DNA of 64,000 nucleotides, taken from positions 124,001 to 188,000 of the forward strand of contig NZ_CANMLV010000005.1 of NCBI RefSeq assembly GCF_947498825.1, in the 5' to 3' direction. The position numbers and the translations under genes are program-made. Numbering within the stretch: position 1 is the first letter of the stretch; every line of letters begins with the position of its first letter. The stretch comes from an uncultured Cedecea sp. (GTDB lineage: Bacteria > Pseudomonadota > Gammaproteobacteria > Enterobacterales > Enterobacteriaceae). The notes beneath the pieces are model-generated. The model was not told the origin of the DNA. It did not search any database and was given only the letters and a program-made list of their open reading frames with translations. Below are positions 28,729-37,817 of this stretch, piece after piece.

Positions 28729-29574
28729 ATGTCTGAACATCACTATCATCCCCCGAAAACCTGGGTTTGGAATACCACTGAAGCAGGAAAATTTTCTAAC
28801 ATTAATCGCCCTGTTTCTGGCCCGACACATGAAAAAACCTTGCCTGTTGGTCAGCATCCATTGCAACTCTATTCAATGGGAACCCCCAACGGACAGAAAG
28901 TCACTATTCTGCTTGAAGAACTGCTGGCGGCAGGTGTCAGTACCGCTGAATACGATGCCTGGTTAATCAGCATTGGTGCTGGTGATCAATTCTCCAGTGG
29001 TTTTGTCGGCGTCAACCCCAACTCAAAAATACCCGCATTACTGGATAATTCCATTAATCCGCCGATCCGCGTATTTGAGTCCGGTGCAATTCTGCTCTAC
29101 CTGGCAGAAAAATTTGGTCACTTCCTGCCAAAAGATATTCATGCCCGTACCGAAACACTGAACTGGTTATTCTGGCTACAGGGCGCAGCACCTTACCTGG
29201 GTGGCGGTTTTGGACATTTTTATCACTATGCACCAGAAAAAATAGAGTACGCCATCAACCGCTTCACCATGGAAGCTAAGCGTCAACTGGATGTCCTGGA
29301 CAAACAGTTAGCTAAAAACCGCTTCATTGCCGGAGAAGACTACACCATTGCCGATATCGCTATCTGGCCGTGGTACGGTAATTTAGCTCGCGGCGAACTC
29401 TATGAGGCTGCTGACTTCCTTGATATCACCTCTTATCGCCACGTTCAGCGCTGGGCAGAAGAAATTGCCAGCCGTCCGGCGGTAAAACGGGGCCGTATTG
29501 TTAACCGTGCATGGGGTGAGGTGCAGTTAGCCGAACGTCATTCAGCCTCAGATTTTGACGGACTCGCTCTGTAA
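28729..29574 (+). CDS. yghU: Glutathione S-transferase-like disulfide reductase YghU
   Basis: 281 residues, matching E. coli YghU over its length (NINRPVSGPTHEKTLPVG; LYSMGTPNGQKVTILLEEL; NPNSKIPALLDNS; FESGAILLYLAEKFG; GFGHFYHYAPEKIEYAINRFTMEAKR in outline). N-terminal thioredoxin-like and C-terminal all-helical GST domains. The E. coli protein binds two glutathiones and has disulfide reductase activity. Cytoplasmic, apparently monocistronic. The gap to sitA holds regulatory sites. Confidence 0.95.
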   Translation: MSEHHYHPPKTWVWNTTEAGKFSNINRPVSGPTHEKTLPVGQHPLQLYSMGTPNGQKVTILLEELLAAGVSTAEYDAWLISIGAGDQFSSGFVGVNPNSKIPALLDNSINPPIRVFESGAILLYLAEKFGHFLPKDIHARTETLNWLFWLQGAAPYLGGGFGHFYHYAPEKIEYAINRFTMEAKRQLDVLDKQLAKNRFIAGEDYTIADIAIWPWYGNLARGELYEAADFLDITSYRHVQRWAEEIASRPAVKRGRIVNRAWGEVQLAERHSASDFDGLAL

Positions 29575-29674
29575 ATATCCTCTGGCAGATAGCCGTATTC
29601 TGTTATCTGCCACACTGTATTTCTGCTCATCGTCTCTCATCTTTTTTATCTCCCAGTGATAATTATTTGCATTT

Positions 29675-29696
29675 AAAAATAGCAGAGGCTATGTTT
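29675..29696. promoter_or_regulatory. MntR-type operator upstream of sitA
   Basis: An imperfect palindrome of form AAAAATAGC-AGA-GGCTATGTTT matches the E. coli MntR box (AAACATAGC...GCTATGTTT) closely. It lies about 50 bases before sitA, so manganese-dependent repression of the sit operon is likely. An overlapping Fur-like stretch GATAATTATTTGCATTT begins near 29658. Confidence 0.82.
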
Positions 29697-29697
29697 T

Positions 29698-29713
29698 ATA
29701 GCACGTGCTATAA
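29698..29713. promoter_or_regulatory. Perfect palindrome next to MntR box
   Basis: TATAGCACGTGCTATA is a perfect 16-bp palindrome two bases after the MntR-like box. It contains the same ATAGC/GCTAT half-sites with tighter spacing and may be a second metal-regulator site. Confidence 0.5.
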
Positions 29714-29744
29714 ATGATGAATAAATCATCCCTCAGAGAGTCAT

Positions 29745-30662
29745 ATGATGCCCAGAAAACTCAGGATAAAACAGATAATCACTCTCGCCGGTATCGCTCT
29801 GGCTCTGCTGCAATTCCCCGCTCATGCCCAAGAAAAATTCAAAGCTGTCACAACGTTTACTATTATCGCGGATATGGCTAAAAACGTGGCTGGCGATGCT
29901 GCAGACGTTGAGTCAATAACTAAACCAGGGGCAGAGATCCATGAATATCAGCCAACGCCAGGTGATATTCGCCGGGCGCAAGGCGCTAATCTGATCCTCG
30001 CCAACGGCATGAATCTTGAACTCTGGTTTGAGAAATTTTATCAGCACCTTAATGGCGTACCGGAAGTTATCGTCACAACCGGTATTGAGCCAACAGGAAT
30101 AACGGAAGGGCCTTATAACGGTAAGCCGAATCCACACGCCTGGATGTCACCTAAAAATGCGCTGATTTATGTTGATAATATTCGCGACGCATTCGTGAAA
30201 TATGATCCCGACAATGCAGAAACCTATAAGAAAAATGCCGAAGTCTATAAGCAGAAAATCAGCCAAACTATCGAACCGTTACGTCTTGAGCTGGCAAAAA
30301 TTCCTGCGGATAAACGCTGGTTGGTGAGCAGTGAAGGTGCCTTTTCTTATCTGGCGCGCGACCTTGATATGAAGGAACTATATCTGTGGCCAATTAATGC
30401 CGATCAACAGGGTACACCGCAGCAGGTACGTAAAGTCATTGATACCATTCGTCAGCACAATATACCGACTATATTTAGTGAAAGTACCATTTCAGATAAA
30501 CCCGCTCGCCAGGCAGCACGTGAGTCAAAAGCACATTATGGCGGCGTACTGTATGTCGACTCCTTAAGTACGGCTGATGGTCCGGTACCGACTTATCTGG
30601 ATCTGTTACAGGTCACCACCAGCACTATCACCGACGGGATTAATAAAGGGATGCAAAAATGA
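29745..30662 (+). CDS. sitA: Mn/Fe ABC transporter periplasmic binding protein
   Basis: 305-residue cluster 9 metal-binding protein. Signal peptide ends AHA before QEKFK. Metal-site residues: His in GAEIHEYQPTPGDI, His in NPHAWMSPKNALIYV, Glu in SSEGAFSYLARD, Asp in YVDSLS. Captures Mn(II), and probably Fe(II), in the periplasm for SitBCD; YfeA of Yersinia is equivalent. Its stop overlaps the sitB start (ATGA). Confidence 0.95.
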   Translation: MMPRKLRIKQIITLAGIALALLQFPAHAQEKFKAVTTFTIIADMAKNVAGDAADVESITKPGAEIHEYQPTPGDIRRAQGANLILANGMNLELWFEKFYQHLNGVPEVIVTTGIEPTGITEGPYNGKPNPHAWMSPKNALIYVDNIRDAFVKYDPDNAETYKKNAEVYKQKISQTIEPLRLELAKIPADKRWLVSSEGAFSYLARDLDMKELYLWPINADQQGTPQQVRKVIDTIRQHNIPTIFSESTISDKPARQAARESKAHYGGVLYVDSLSTADGPVPTYLDLLQVTTSTITDGINKGMQK

Positions 30663-31471
30663 GTCACGCGCCAGGCATTGTGGTGAAAAATGCAAGTGTC
30701 ACTTATCGTAACGGCCATACCGCGCTGAGGGATGCAAGCTTTGAGATCCCTACAGGCACCATTGCCGCACTGGTTGGCGTGAATGGCTCCGGTAAATCGA
30801 CCCTGTTTAAAGCGATTATGGGTTTTGTTCGTCTGGCCCAGGGGAGCATTTCTATCCTCGGTCAGCCGACACGCCAGGCCCTGCGCCGTAATCAGGTATC
30901 TTATGTGCCCCAGTCAGAGGATGTCGACTGGACCTTCCCTGTGTTGGTTGAAGATGTGGTGATGATGGGCCGGTTCGGTCATATGGGTATGCTGCGTATC
31001 GCCAGCAAAGCGGACAAGCAGGCTGTGGATTACGCCCTGGAACGTGTAGGTATGATTGAGTACCGTCACCGACAAATTGGTGAACTTTCTGGCGGGCAAA
31101 AAAAACGCGTCTTCCTTGCTCGTTCTATCGCTCAGGATGGTCAGGTTATTTTACTGGACGAGCCATTTACCGGGGTTGATGTCAAAACTGAAGAGCAAAT
31201 CATTCAACTGTTGCGTGAGCTGCGTAATGAAGGCCGTACCATGCTGGTTTCTACCCATAATCTGGGCGCCGTTACCGATTATTGTGATTACACCGTACTG
31301 GTAAAAGGGACCATCCTGGCCTATGGCCCGACTCAAGAAACCTTTACCCAGGAAAATCTTGAAAAGGCATTTAGCGGTGTACTCCGTCATGTCAGATTAA
31401 CCGGTTCGGAAACCAGCGTACTCACCGATGATGAACGCCCGTTTATCCGCATTCCGTCGAAGGAGGAGTAA
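30659..31471 (+). CDS. sitB: Mn/Fe ABC transporter ATP-binding protein
   Basis: 270-residue ABC ATPase. Walker A GVNGSGKST, Q-loop VPQSEDVDW, signature LSGGQKKRVFLAR, Walker B VILLDEPFTGVD, switch His in VSTHNLG. Second gene of sitABCD. The stop is directly followed by the sitC TTG start, with the ribosome site AAGGAGGAG at its own 3' end. Confidence 0.95.
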   Translation: MSHAPGIVVKNASVTYRNGHTALRDASFEIPTGTIAALVGVNGSGKSTLFKAIMGFVRLAQGSISILGQPTRQALRRNQVSYVPQSEDVDWTFPVLVEDVVMMGRFGHMGMLRIASKADKQAVDYALERVGMIEYRHRQIGELSGGQKKRVFLARSIAQDGQVILLDEPFTGVDVKTEEQIIQLLRELRNEGRTMLVSTHNLGAVTDYCDYTVLVKGTILAYGPTQETFTQENLEKAFSGVLRHVRLTGSETSVLTDDERPFIRIPSKEE

Positions 31472-31472
31472 G

Positions 31473-32330
31473 TTGATATCCTTGCTGCTTGAGCCTTTTA
31501 GCTACGACTATATGTTCAATGCCATCTGGGTCTCTGCCCTGGTGGGCGGAGTCTGTGCATTTCTCTCTTGTTATTTAATGCTAAAAGGCTGGTCGTTGAT
31601 TGGTGACGCCCTCTCCCATTCTATCGTACCGGGTGTTGCGGGTGCTTATATGCTGGGGCTGCCTTTTTCCATTGGGGCATTTTTTTCTGGCGGGTTGGCT
31701 GCCGCGACCATGTTATTTTTAAACCAGCGCACGAAGCTGCGGGAAGATACAATAATTGGTCTGATCTTTTCTTCCTTCTTTGGGCTTGGGCTTTTTATGG
31801 TCTCACTCAACCCAACCTCAGTGAATATTCAAACCATTGTGCTGGGTAATATTCTGGCGATAGACCATTCAGATATTATCCAGCTCGCGATTATTGGTTT
31901 CGTTTCACTGGCAATTTTGCTACTGAAGTGGAAAGATTTGATGGTGACATTTTTCGATGAAAATCATGCGCGTTCCATCGGACTTAATCCCGTCTGGTTA
32001 AAAGGACTCTTCTTTACTCTGCTTTCTGTCACTACCGTTGCAGCTTTACAAACCGTAGGTGCATTTCTGGTGATTTGTATGGTTGTGACCCCGGGAGCCA
32101 CCGCTTATTTGCTCACTGACAGATTCCCAAAACTGCTGATGATATCCGTGACGCTGGGTACACTGACCAGTGCGGTGGGCACCTGGATTAGCTATTTTCT
32201 TGATGGGGCAACCGGGGGAATTATTGTTATTTTGCAAACGCTGATATTTCTTAGCGCTTTCTTATTTGCACCAAAACACGGTTTGTTAGCCAGTCGTCGT
32301 CGGGCACATCTGAACAGGGAGTCTGCATGA
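31473..32330 (+). CDS. sitC: Mn/Fe ABC transporter permease
   Basis: 285-residue polytopic permease of the ABC-3 metal family. The start is TTG at 31473, chosen because AAGGAGGAG lies just upstream and because the product then starts (M)ISLLLEPFSYDYMFNAIWVSALVGG, matching SitC N-termini; longer frames run back into sitB. Typical motifs: LSCYLMLKGWSLIGDALSHS and ICMVVTPGATAYLLTDR. Overlaps sitD by 4 bases. Confidence 0.93.
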   Translation: MISLLLEPFSYDYMFNAIWVSALVGGVCAFLSCYLMLKGWSLIGDALSHSIVPGVAGAYMLGLPFSIGAFFSGGLAAATMLFLNQRTKLREDTIIGLIFSSFFGLGLFMVSLNPTSVNIQTIVLGNILAIDHSDIIQLAIIGFVSLAILLLKWKDLMVTFFDENHARSIGLNPVWLKGLFFTLLSVTTVAALQTVGAFLVICMVVTPGATAYLLTDRFPKLLMISVTLGTLTSAVGTWISYFLDGATGGIIVILQTLIFLSAFLFAPKHGLLASRRRAHLNRESA

Positions 32331-33178
32331 TGAGCGTAGTAGAAACCTTGCTTTCGCCCTTCCAGTTTAGTTTTATGATCAATGCTCTGGTGATGACAAC
32401 CCTGGTGGCTATTCCTTGCGCTTTGCTCTCATGCTTCCTGGTACTAAAAGGTTGGGCACTGATGGGTGATGCAATGAGCCATGCAGTATTTCCGGGAATT
32501 GTGTTGGCCTGGATGGTCGGTCTGCCACTGGGAGTCGGTGCCTTTGTTGCCGGTCTCTTTTGTGCGCTCGCTACCGGTTATTTACAGGAAAATAGCCGTA
32601 TTAAGCGTGATACCGTGATGGGAATTGTCTTTTCCGGAATGTTTGGAGCCGGTCTGGTACTGTACGTTTACCTCAAACCAGAGGTCCATCTCGACCATAT
32701 TCTGTTCGGTGATATGCTTGGCGTCAGCTGGAACGATATCTGGCAAACTGCGGTCATTGTCGTGATTACTGCGGTGATTGTCCTGGTGAAATGGCGTGAC
32801 TTGTTACTGCATGCCTTTGATCCTGTTCAGGCCCAGGTTTCTGGTTTAAACGTTAAACTGCTGAACTATGGTTTGCTGTGCCTGGTCTCCCTGACCATTG
32901 TTGCCGCCTTAAAAGCCGTAGGGATCATTCTTTCCATTTCACTGCTGATTGCGCCCGGAGCGATAGCTTCGTTATTAACACGGACCTTCTTTTCAATGAT
33001 GGTCGTGGCACTGCTCATCGCCATTTCATTTTCGTTTATTGGCGTTTACTTATCCTTTTTTATCGACAGTGCACCTGCGCCAACGATAGTGGTATGTCTC
33101 TCTGTGGTGTTTATTTTTGCCTTTATCTGGTCTTCTGTCCGGCAACGTCGACTGGAAAACCGTACCCGTCTATCCTGA
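32327..33178 (+). CDS. sitD: Mn/Fe ABC transporter permease
   Basis: 283-residue second permease, paralogue of SitC (LSCFLVLKGWALMGDAMSHAVFPG; ISLLIAPGAIASLLTR). SitC and SitD form the membrane channel. Last gene of the operon, ending in a strong hairpin. Confidence 0.94.
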   Translation: MMSVVETLLSPFQFSFMINALVMTTLVAIPCALLSCFLVLKGWALMGDAMSHAVFPGIVLAWMVGLPLGVGAFVAGLFCALATGYLQENSRIKRDTVMGIVFSGMFGAGLVLYVYLKPEVHLDHILFGDMLGVSWNDIWQTAVIVVITAVIVLVKWRDLLLHAFDPVQAQVSGLNVKLLNYGLLCLVSLTIVAALKAVGIILSISLLIAPGAIASLLTRTFFSMMVVALLIAISFSFIGVYLSFFIDSAPAPTIVVCLSVVFIFAFIWSSVRQRRLENRTRLS

Positions 33179-33220
33179 TAACTACCGGCAAGAGTGCCTG
33201 TTCTCTTGCCGGTAGTTATC
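33177..33220 (+). terminator. Hairpin at end of sitABCD
   Basis: GATAACTACCGGCAAGAG and CTCTTGCCGGTAGTTATC form a perfect 18-bp stem around TGCCTGTT. It starts within the last bases of the sitD stop codon. No T-run follows, so it may protect the mRNA end or act with a downstream factor. Confidence 0.75.
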
Positions 33221-33233
33221 ATCCTGTCATTCG

Positions 33234-33338
33234 CTACAACTTGCCGACGCCGCCATCCAGCAGTAAATGAGTTCCGACGATAAAAACAGGCTCATCAGAA
33301 GCAAGAAATACCGCGGCTTTTGCCAGTTGCAGCGTGGT
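33234..33338 (-). pseudogene. C-terminal remnant of a short-chain dehydrogenase
   Basis: Read on the minus strand, 34 codons give TTLQLAKAAVFLASDEP then VFIVGTHLLLDGGVGKL-stop, the classic SDR C-terminus (AAVFLASDxxxFIVGTxLLVDGG). The rest of the gene is missing; the sequence is cut at 33338 where a fragment of an opposite-strand regulator begins. Confidence 0.8.
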
Positions 33339-33339
33339 G

Positions 33340-33408
33340 CATCCCATCACTCAGAAAGAGCTGACGCGCCAGTTACGCCAGTTTGAAATGCGCGGACTGG
33401 TGAACTAA
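33340..33408 (+). pseudogene. Remnant of an HxlR-family regulator
   Basis: The plus strand reads HPITQKELTRQLRQFEMRGLVN-stop, matching the recognition helix and wing start of HxlR-type winged-helix proteins (isqK-LTqqLreLe-dGLV). Only 22 codons remain. It abuts the SDR remnant, consistent with deletion of the shared 5' halves of a divergent hxlR/SDR pair. Its end overlaps the last codons of yjcZ on the other strand. Confidence 0.65.
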
Positions 33409-34275
33409 TAATTCATCCACCATAGCACCACCCAAGCGCATCGCAGAACAGATACGCGGCATACCCAAAGAGATACTGCGCCAAGTCTGAGTGACTGAGT
33501 AGCTGACCGGATGCTGTTCAATATGGCAGGTATCTCCCAGCCAGGCGAGTGCCTCTTTATATTCCAGGGCACCCGCTGAAGTCGGTGTTGTCAGCCATTC
33601 ATGGTAATAATGACGCGTGTGAGACGAAGCCCTGGTCTCATCAGCCAACTTACCGATAACACGTTCTCTGACTTCTTCAATCAAACGTGTTTTCTGTACA
33701 TCATCAGCGAGTATTATCGCCTCCCCAAATTCTCCCCAGTAAAGCTCCTGAAGTGCAACATAACAGCGTCCGGCGGGAGAAAATGGATAGTAATTCCCAT
33801 GCTCCCAATGCGTGAGTACCTGTTCATAGTGTTTTCGCCCACGCTCCACCAGGTTAATGCTTTGCAGCTGACTTTCAATTTGTTCCAGTTTGAAAGCCAG
33901 TTGAGTTTGTAACTTATCTGGCAATAAATGTCCGTCAAAGGCTCCCGCACTGGTAAAGGTTGCCGTTTGTTCCAACTGGAGCAGCTTTTCTCTGACCAAT
34001 CTGGTTGCTAAATAACCTGGTTCCAGACGCGTCATAAACTCCGTTAGCCAGGATATTGTTGTTCTGGAGTGAGGCGTAAACACACTTTCCAAACCGCGCT
34101 GTACATCCTGGTATTGCGCTATCAGCTGGCTGCGCAGGTTTTCGTAAAATGACTTACTTTGCTGAGTATGTCGGGGCTGACGCACCATCCCAATACCCAG
34201 AGCAAAATCAACAATAAATTTTTCGTTAATACAAGCTAACGTTCGGCCGGAGCCGGCCGGTACAAAATGCTTCAT
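33373..34275 (-). CDS. yjcZ: YjcZ, partner of dynamin-like CrfC
   Basis: 300 residues; matches E. coli YjcZ as remembered (RTLACINEKFIVDFALGIGM; FTPHSRTTISWLTEFMTRLEPGYLATRL in outline; FPSPAGRCYVALQELYWGEFGEAI-like; SAMRLGGAMVDELL). No membrane segment or enzyme motif is seen. Its start overlaps the crfC stop by 4 bases (ATGA). The last about 12 codons lie antisense to the HxlR remnant, so the native C-terminus may have been replaced. Molecular function is unknown. Confidence 0.9.
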   Translation of the reverse strand: MKHFVPAGSGRTLACINEKFIVDFALGIGMVRQPRHTQQSKSFYENLRSQLIAQYQDVQRGLESVFTPHSRTTISWLTEFMTRLEPGYLATRLVREKLLQLEQTATFTSAGAFDGHLLPDKLQTQLAFKLEQIESQLQSINLVERGRKHYEQVLTHWEHGNYYPFSPAGRCYVALQELYWGEFGEAIILADDVQKTRLIEEVRERVIGKLADETRASSHTRHYYHEWLTTPTSAGALEYKEALAWLGDTCHIEQHPVSYSVTQTWRSISLGMPRICSAMRLGGAMVDELLVHQSAHFKLA

Positions 34276-36626
34276 GGTTTCTCCGCTGAAGAAAGCATCC
34301 GCAGATCCTTATGCAGTAAGCGAGTATCTTCATGAATATGATGTACTGTTCTGATGAAATGTTTAAGCTGATTTTGTAATGAGAGCTGTACGGTTTCACT
34401 CTGTTGCCTGGCAATCAGGCTTTGCGCCAGGTTGCTACGAATAGCATCCAGAGAATGGGAGAAATCAGCCATCAATAGCGACACACTCTCAGCCACCGAT
34501 GCATTAAGTTGTGAGCTAATAACATGACGAACATGCACCAGGTAATCAGTAATATATTGATGTAATTTCTGATTCAGCGATTTTAAGTCAATGCAATAAA
34601 GCGTCTGCACGGGCTGTTTGCTTTCAGTATGCCCTTCACTGTTGTTCAACCAGCGCGCTAACATATCCCGCATACCGCCTTGGGGAGATGGAACTTGCTG
34701 GTATTCAATAACATTAGTAAAGATATGGTGGGTATTGGAGTGCAGTTGATTGGTTTCCAGGGGTGGCAACTTAACCTGAGCACGGAGCCCAACGTCTGCC
34801 AGTTCATCACTGACACGTTTCTCAATCGGCTTTAATGCTTCATGTAAACTATTTGTTAGCATAACCTCCAGGTGACTCAATGAAGACTTCAGATCTGCGG
34901 TAATTGTTTCCAATGCGGTGAACAATAGCCTTTCTCCGGATACCCGAATTTTAAGCAGTAAAGTACGTGCCTGAGTTTCATTATCAAGGGTGATATTTTC
35001 ACTTCCGGGCGCAAAATCTCTCCGTTGTTCTGAGACAGCCGATGATGAAATATCAAACCTGTCGCCTACGATTAATCCCTCGCGAAAATAGTCATTCATC
35101 GCATCATGCAGCCGGGATTCAATATGATTAATGTTGTTATTAATCACCGTTAGTGTTGCGGTGGTTTTTTGCTGGATAGTTAAATCAAGATCCTGACGCG
35201 TATTCTTCAGCCACAGAGCATCTTGCTCGAGGCGAGTAATTTTATGCTGCAAGCTATCGTTGGTGACTTGCAAGCCCTGAGAGCGAAACTGTAAATATCG
35301 CCCTGCATCTTGAGTAAAATCAATTAATTTATGGCAGGCAGAAAACAGGGCATATTGCGCAGCATTGGCGTGGGCTGTGTGTAAGATATTTTCAATTGCT
35401 GGACCAAGCAGAGAGTCTTCCCATAAAAGATTAGCGGCGTGACGAACAATATTTTCATCAGCCAGATCCTCATTGCGCCAGCGTCGCCCCAGTGCTTCTT
35501 CGGCAAAATCTTGTACCCAACTGTGCGTATCCACTGGCGGCAGAGATCCTCGTTTGTCCAGCTCATAGCGAGTACGATTCGCAAGGTATCCCCACATACT
35601 GGACACGGGAAATACTCGGTCTGCACTGATAGTACCTTTCATCAGCGTTGCAGCTACCATGGCTTTAACCTGAAACTCATCATCACTATTACGATCTTTT
35701 TGATCGAACTTATTCACTAAGATAGTGAGTGGGGTAGACTTTGAAACACGCTGAATAGCCAGTCTGACTTCTTCATCAGATACCGATTTTAACTGGGTAT
35801 AATCCATAATAGCCAGAATAGCCGAAGCCTGAGCAAGCTGCTCATTCAGCATTTCTTGCAAATGGGGTTGCCCTGCTTCATTGGGTCCTGGAGTATCAAG
35901 TAATGTTAACTGCCCCTGACCATCATTCAGGCCGGCAAGATGCACAAACTCTACTTCAATAAAGGGGATATGCTCAATTACAGCATAGGATTTAAAGGGA
36001 AATGGCACTTCCAGCGCAGCAGCCAGTCGTACTAAATCATTTAAACTTTTCAGGCAGTGAAAGATAGGTCTGGCACCCAAGTATTGACTCTCAAAACGAG
36101 TGCCTTCAATAATTCTGTCGAGCAATGCGTCCATATCCCGATCAACTTCCAGCTTCTGTGCCAGGCTCTGCCTGTCTGCTCCTGACAGTTTTTCTTGTAA
36201 CTCACTCATTAAAGTTTCAATTGGCAATACATGAGGAAAGTGGAGGATAGGCTCATGTTGCCCTTGAGTGTGACGAATCAACGTTGGCAGCGCAGTCATC
36301 GGACGATTACGGTTAGGCAGTACTTCAGTACCAATAATGGCATTGATCGTCGTTGATTTACCCGCCTTCATGGTACCGACAATGGCCAGAACCATTTCAT
36401 GCTGAGTGACTTTGCGCAGTTCGTTTTTCAGCATATCCATCTGTATATCTATGCCAGCAGCACTAAATGTTAATGGCTGAATTGAAGAATCATAAGATTG
36501 TGACGAAATATCCTTATCATTCTGTAATGCCAGTGGCGCGATTTTTAACTTATTCAGATTGTGTAACGTGAGTTGTAATAATCGCTCTGCTTCTTGACTT
36601 AATTCGAAAATTGTTTGCGTACGCAT
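34272..36626 (-). CDS. crfC: Dynamin-like GTPase CrfC
   Basis: 784 residues, slightly longer than E. coli CrfC (YjdA). G1 motif GTMKAGKST at 84-92, threonine-rich switch region RPMTALPTLIRH, G3 LLDTPGPNEAGQPHL, G4 VNKFDQ. The C-terminal half is helical and coiled-coil-like, as in bacterial dynamins. E. coli CrfC binds the replication clamp and helps keep sister replisomes together after replication. The first residues QTIFELSQEAERLLQL are conserved and hold the presumed clamp-binding part. In an operon with yjcZ, close to phnA as in E. coli. Confidence 0.95.
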   Translation of the reverse strand: MRTQTIFELSQEAERLLQLTLHNLNKLKIAPLALQNDKDISSQSYDSSIQPLTFSAAGIDIQMDMLKNELRKVTQHEMVLAIVGTMKAGKSTTINAIIGTEVLPNRNRPMTALPTLIRHTQGQHEPILHFPHVLPIETLMSELQEKLSGADRQSLAQKLEVDRDMDALLDRIIEGTRFESQYLGARPIFHCLKSLNDLVRLAAALEVPFPFKSYAVIEHIPFIEVEFVHLAGLNDGQGQLTLLDTPGPNEAGQPHLQEMLNEQLAQASAILAIMDYTQLKSVSDEEVRLAIQRVSKSTPLTILVNKFDQKDRNSDDEFQVKAMVAATLMKGTISADRVFPVSSMWGYLANRTRYELDKRGSLPPVDTHSWVQDFAEEALGRRWRNEDLADENIVRHAANLLWEDSLLGPAIENILHTAHANAAQYALFSACHKLIDFTQDAGRYLQFRSQGLQVTNDSLQHKITRLEQDALWLKNTRQDLDLTIQQKTTATLTVINNNINHIESRLHDAMNDYFREGLIVGDRFDISSSAVSEQRRDFAPGSENITLDNETQARTLLLKIRVSGERLLFTALETITADLKSSLSHLEVMLTNSLHEALKPIEKRVSDELADVGLRAQVKLPPLETNQLHSNTHHIFTNVIEYQQVPSPQGGMRDMLARWLNNSEGHTESKQPVQTLYCIDLKSLNQKLHQYITDYLVHVRHVISSQLNASVAESVSLLMADFSHSLDAIRSNLAQSLIARQQSETVQLSLQNQLKHFIRTVHHIHEDTRLLHKDLRMLSSAEKP

Positions 36627-36854
36627 AAAATCTTCCCTTAACTCAAATTTATCGAGTTCTTTAATGCCGGGCTTTTATTTTTATAATTAAAAATGGTTTG
36701 CTGTGATTAAATAACTTGTCAAATTTTTACTTGATGTTGCCCCACACAGTAATCCTTTTTTTAGGCTACTCTGCCTATTTTCTGGCGATATTATAGTAAT
36801 AAGGTGGGGAGCCAATACTGCACGTTCGGAACAAACTGTTCAGGAAATTCAATA
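36627..36854. other. Upstream region of crfC without gene
   Basis: AT-rich; it should hold the crfC promoter. No convincing ORF or RNA gene is seen here, nor between the ERIC repeat end (36976) and the phnA promoter region. Confidence 0.6.
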
Positions 36855-36976
36855 TATACCCTGAATAATTCGAGTTGCTTCCAGATGCCAAGAGTTCAGG
36901 CAAGCGATGAACATAGATAAACTATGTGATTCGCCTGTCCTCATTACGACAATGCTCAAGCAGTTTGAAGTATGCC
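36855..36976. repeat. ERIC-type repeat, full length
   Basis: TATACCCTGAATAATTCGAG at the left, TTTGAAGTATGCCGC at the right. The core GATGAACATAGATAAACTATGTGATTC contains the self-complementary ACATAG/CTATGT pair found in most copies here. About 122 bp. Confidence 0.88.
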
Positions 36977-37165
36977 GCTTGCCGCTCAGCATAAACAACA
37001 ATTTTCTGGTACCAGCCGGAACATGCTCAGAGAACTGACAGGAAGAACTACCTGACTTTAAATGAAATTGATATTTTAGCCACTATTCCATGCAGAATAT
37101 TTTCAAGTTATGGCTGATCGTGCATGTTCTTCACATTAATACCTAATAACCATGTGGTTTTAGTG

Positions 37166-37208
37166 TATAATCCTGCGTTATTTTTGCAGTCGCTGACTGC
37201 TCTTTTTT
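37166..37208 (+). promoter_or_regulatory. phnA promoter -10 and leader hairpin
   Basis: TATAAT at 37166-37171 is a perfect -10 element. About 15 bases later GCAGTC-GCT-GACTGC (37186-37200) forms a hairpin followed by TCTTTTTTAT, an intrinsic-terminator shape, about 30 bases before the phnA start. Either an attenuator or the end of a very short transcript. Confidence 0.55.
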
Positions 37209-37238
37209 ATATCATTATCCTACCTTGAGGACCTGACA

Positions 37239-37574
37239 ATGCCATTACCTCATTGCCCAAAATGCAATTCTGAGTACACCTATGAAGATAACGGAGTCTA
37301 CATCTGCCCTGAGTGTGCCTACGAATGGAATGATGCTGCAACGGGAGAGTCCGACGACGTGTTAGTTGTCAAAGATGCCAATGGTAACCTGTTGGCTGAC
37401 GGCGATAACATCACCATCGTTAAAGACCTTAAAGTTAAGGGCAGCTCTTCTATGCTCAAAATAGGTACAAAAGTTAAAGGTATTCGTCTGGTTGAAGGCG
37501 ACCACAATATTGACTGTAAGATTGATGGCTTTGGCCCGATGAAGCTCAAGTCTGAGTTTGTAAAGAAAAATTAA
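37239..37574 (+). CDS. phnA: PhnA/YjdM zinc-ribbon protein
   Basis: 111 residues. N-terminal zinc ribbon with C6, C9, C23 and C26 (HCPKC, ICPEC), then a small beta domain ([47 protein letters not shown]). This is the protein called PhnA or YjdM in E. coli. It is not the phosphonoacetate hydrolase of the same name and is not needed for phosphonate use; its role is unclear. Followed by a strong terminator hairpin. Confidence 0.94.
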   Translation: MPLPHCPKCNSEYTYEDNGVYICPECAYEWNDAATGESDDVLVVKDANGNLLADGDNITIVKDLKVKGSSSMLKIGTKVKGIRLVEGDHNIDCKIDGFGPMKLKSEFVKKN

Positions 37575-37583
37575 TCTGCCAAG

Positions 37584-37613
37584 TGTACGGTGAAAAGAAA
37601 TTTTCACCGTACA
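37584..37613 (+). terminator. Hairpin after phnA
   Basis: TGTACGGTGAAAA-GAAA-TTTTCACCGTACA, a perfect 13-bp stem with GAAA loop. No long T-run after it. Confidence 0.75.
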
Positions 37614-37817
37614 ATGGTCATATATCACAACCTTCTATTATCATTGACTTTTTCCTACGTTTAACCTTTTTGTTTTAAATAATAATCCCACTCTTATGCA
37701 TGATATAACTCCTGCCATTTAGGTCTGTGCTTCTATTTTATTTTGACGCAAAATCGTATCTTTGATACCTGTCTGTTACCTCAATAGTTTGTTGTTATTT
37801 TATTACTGGGATCTGCT

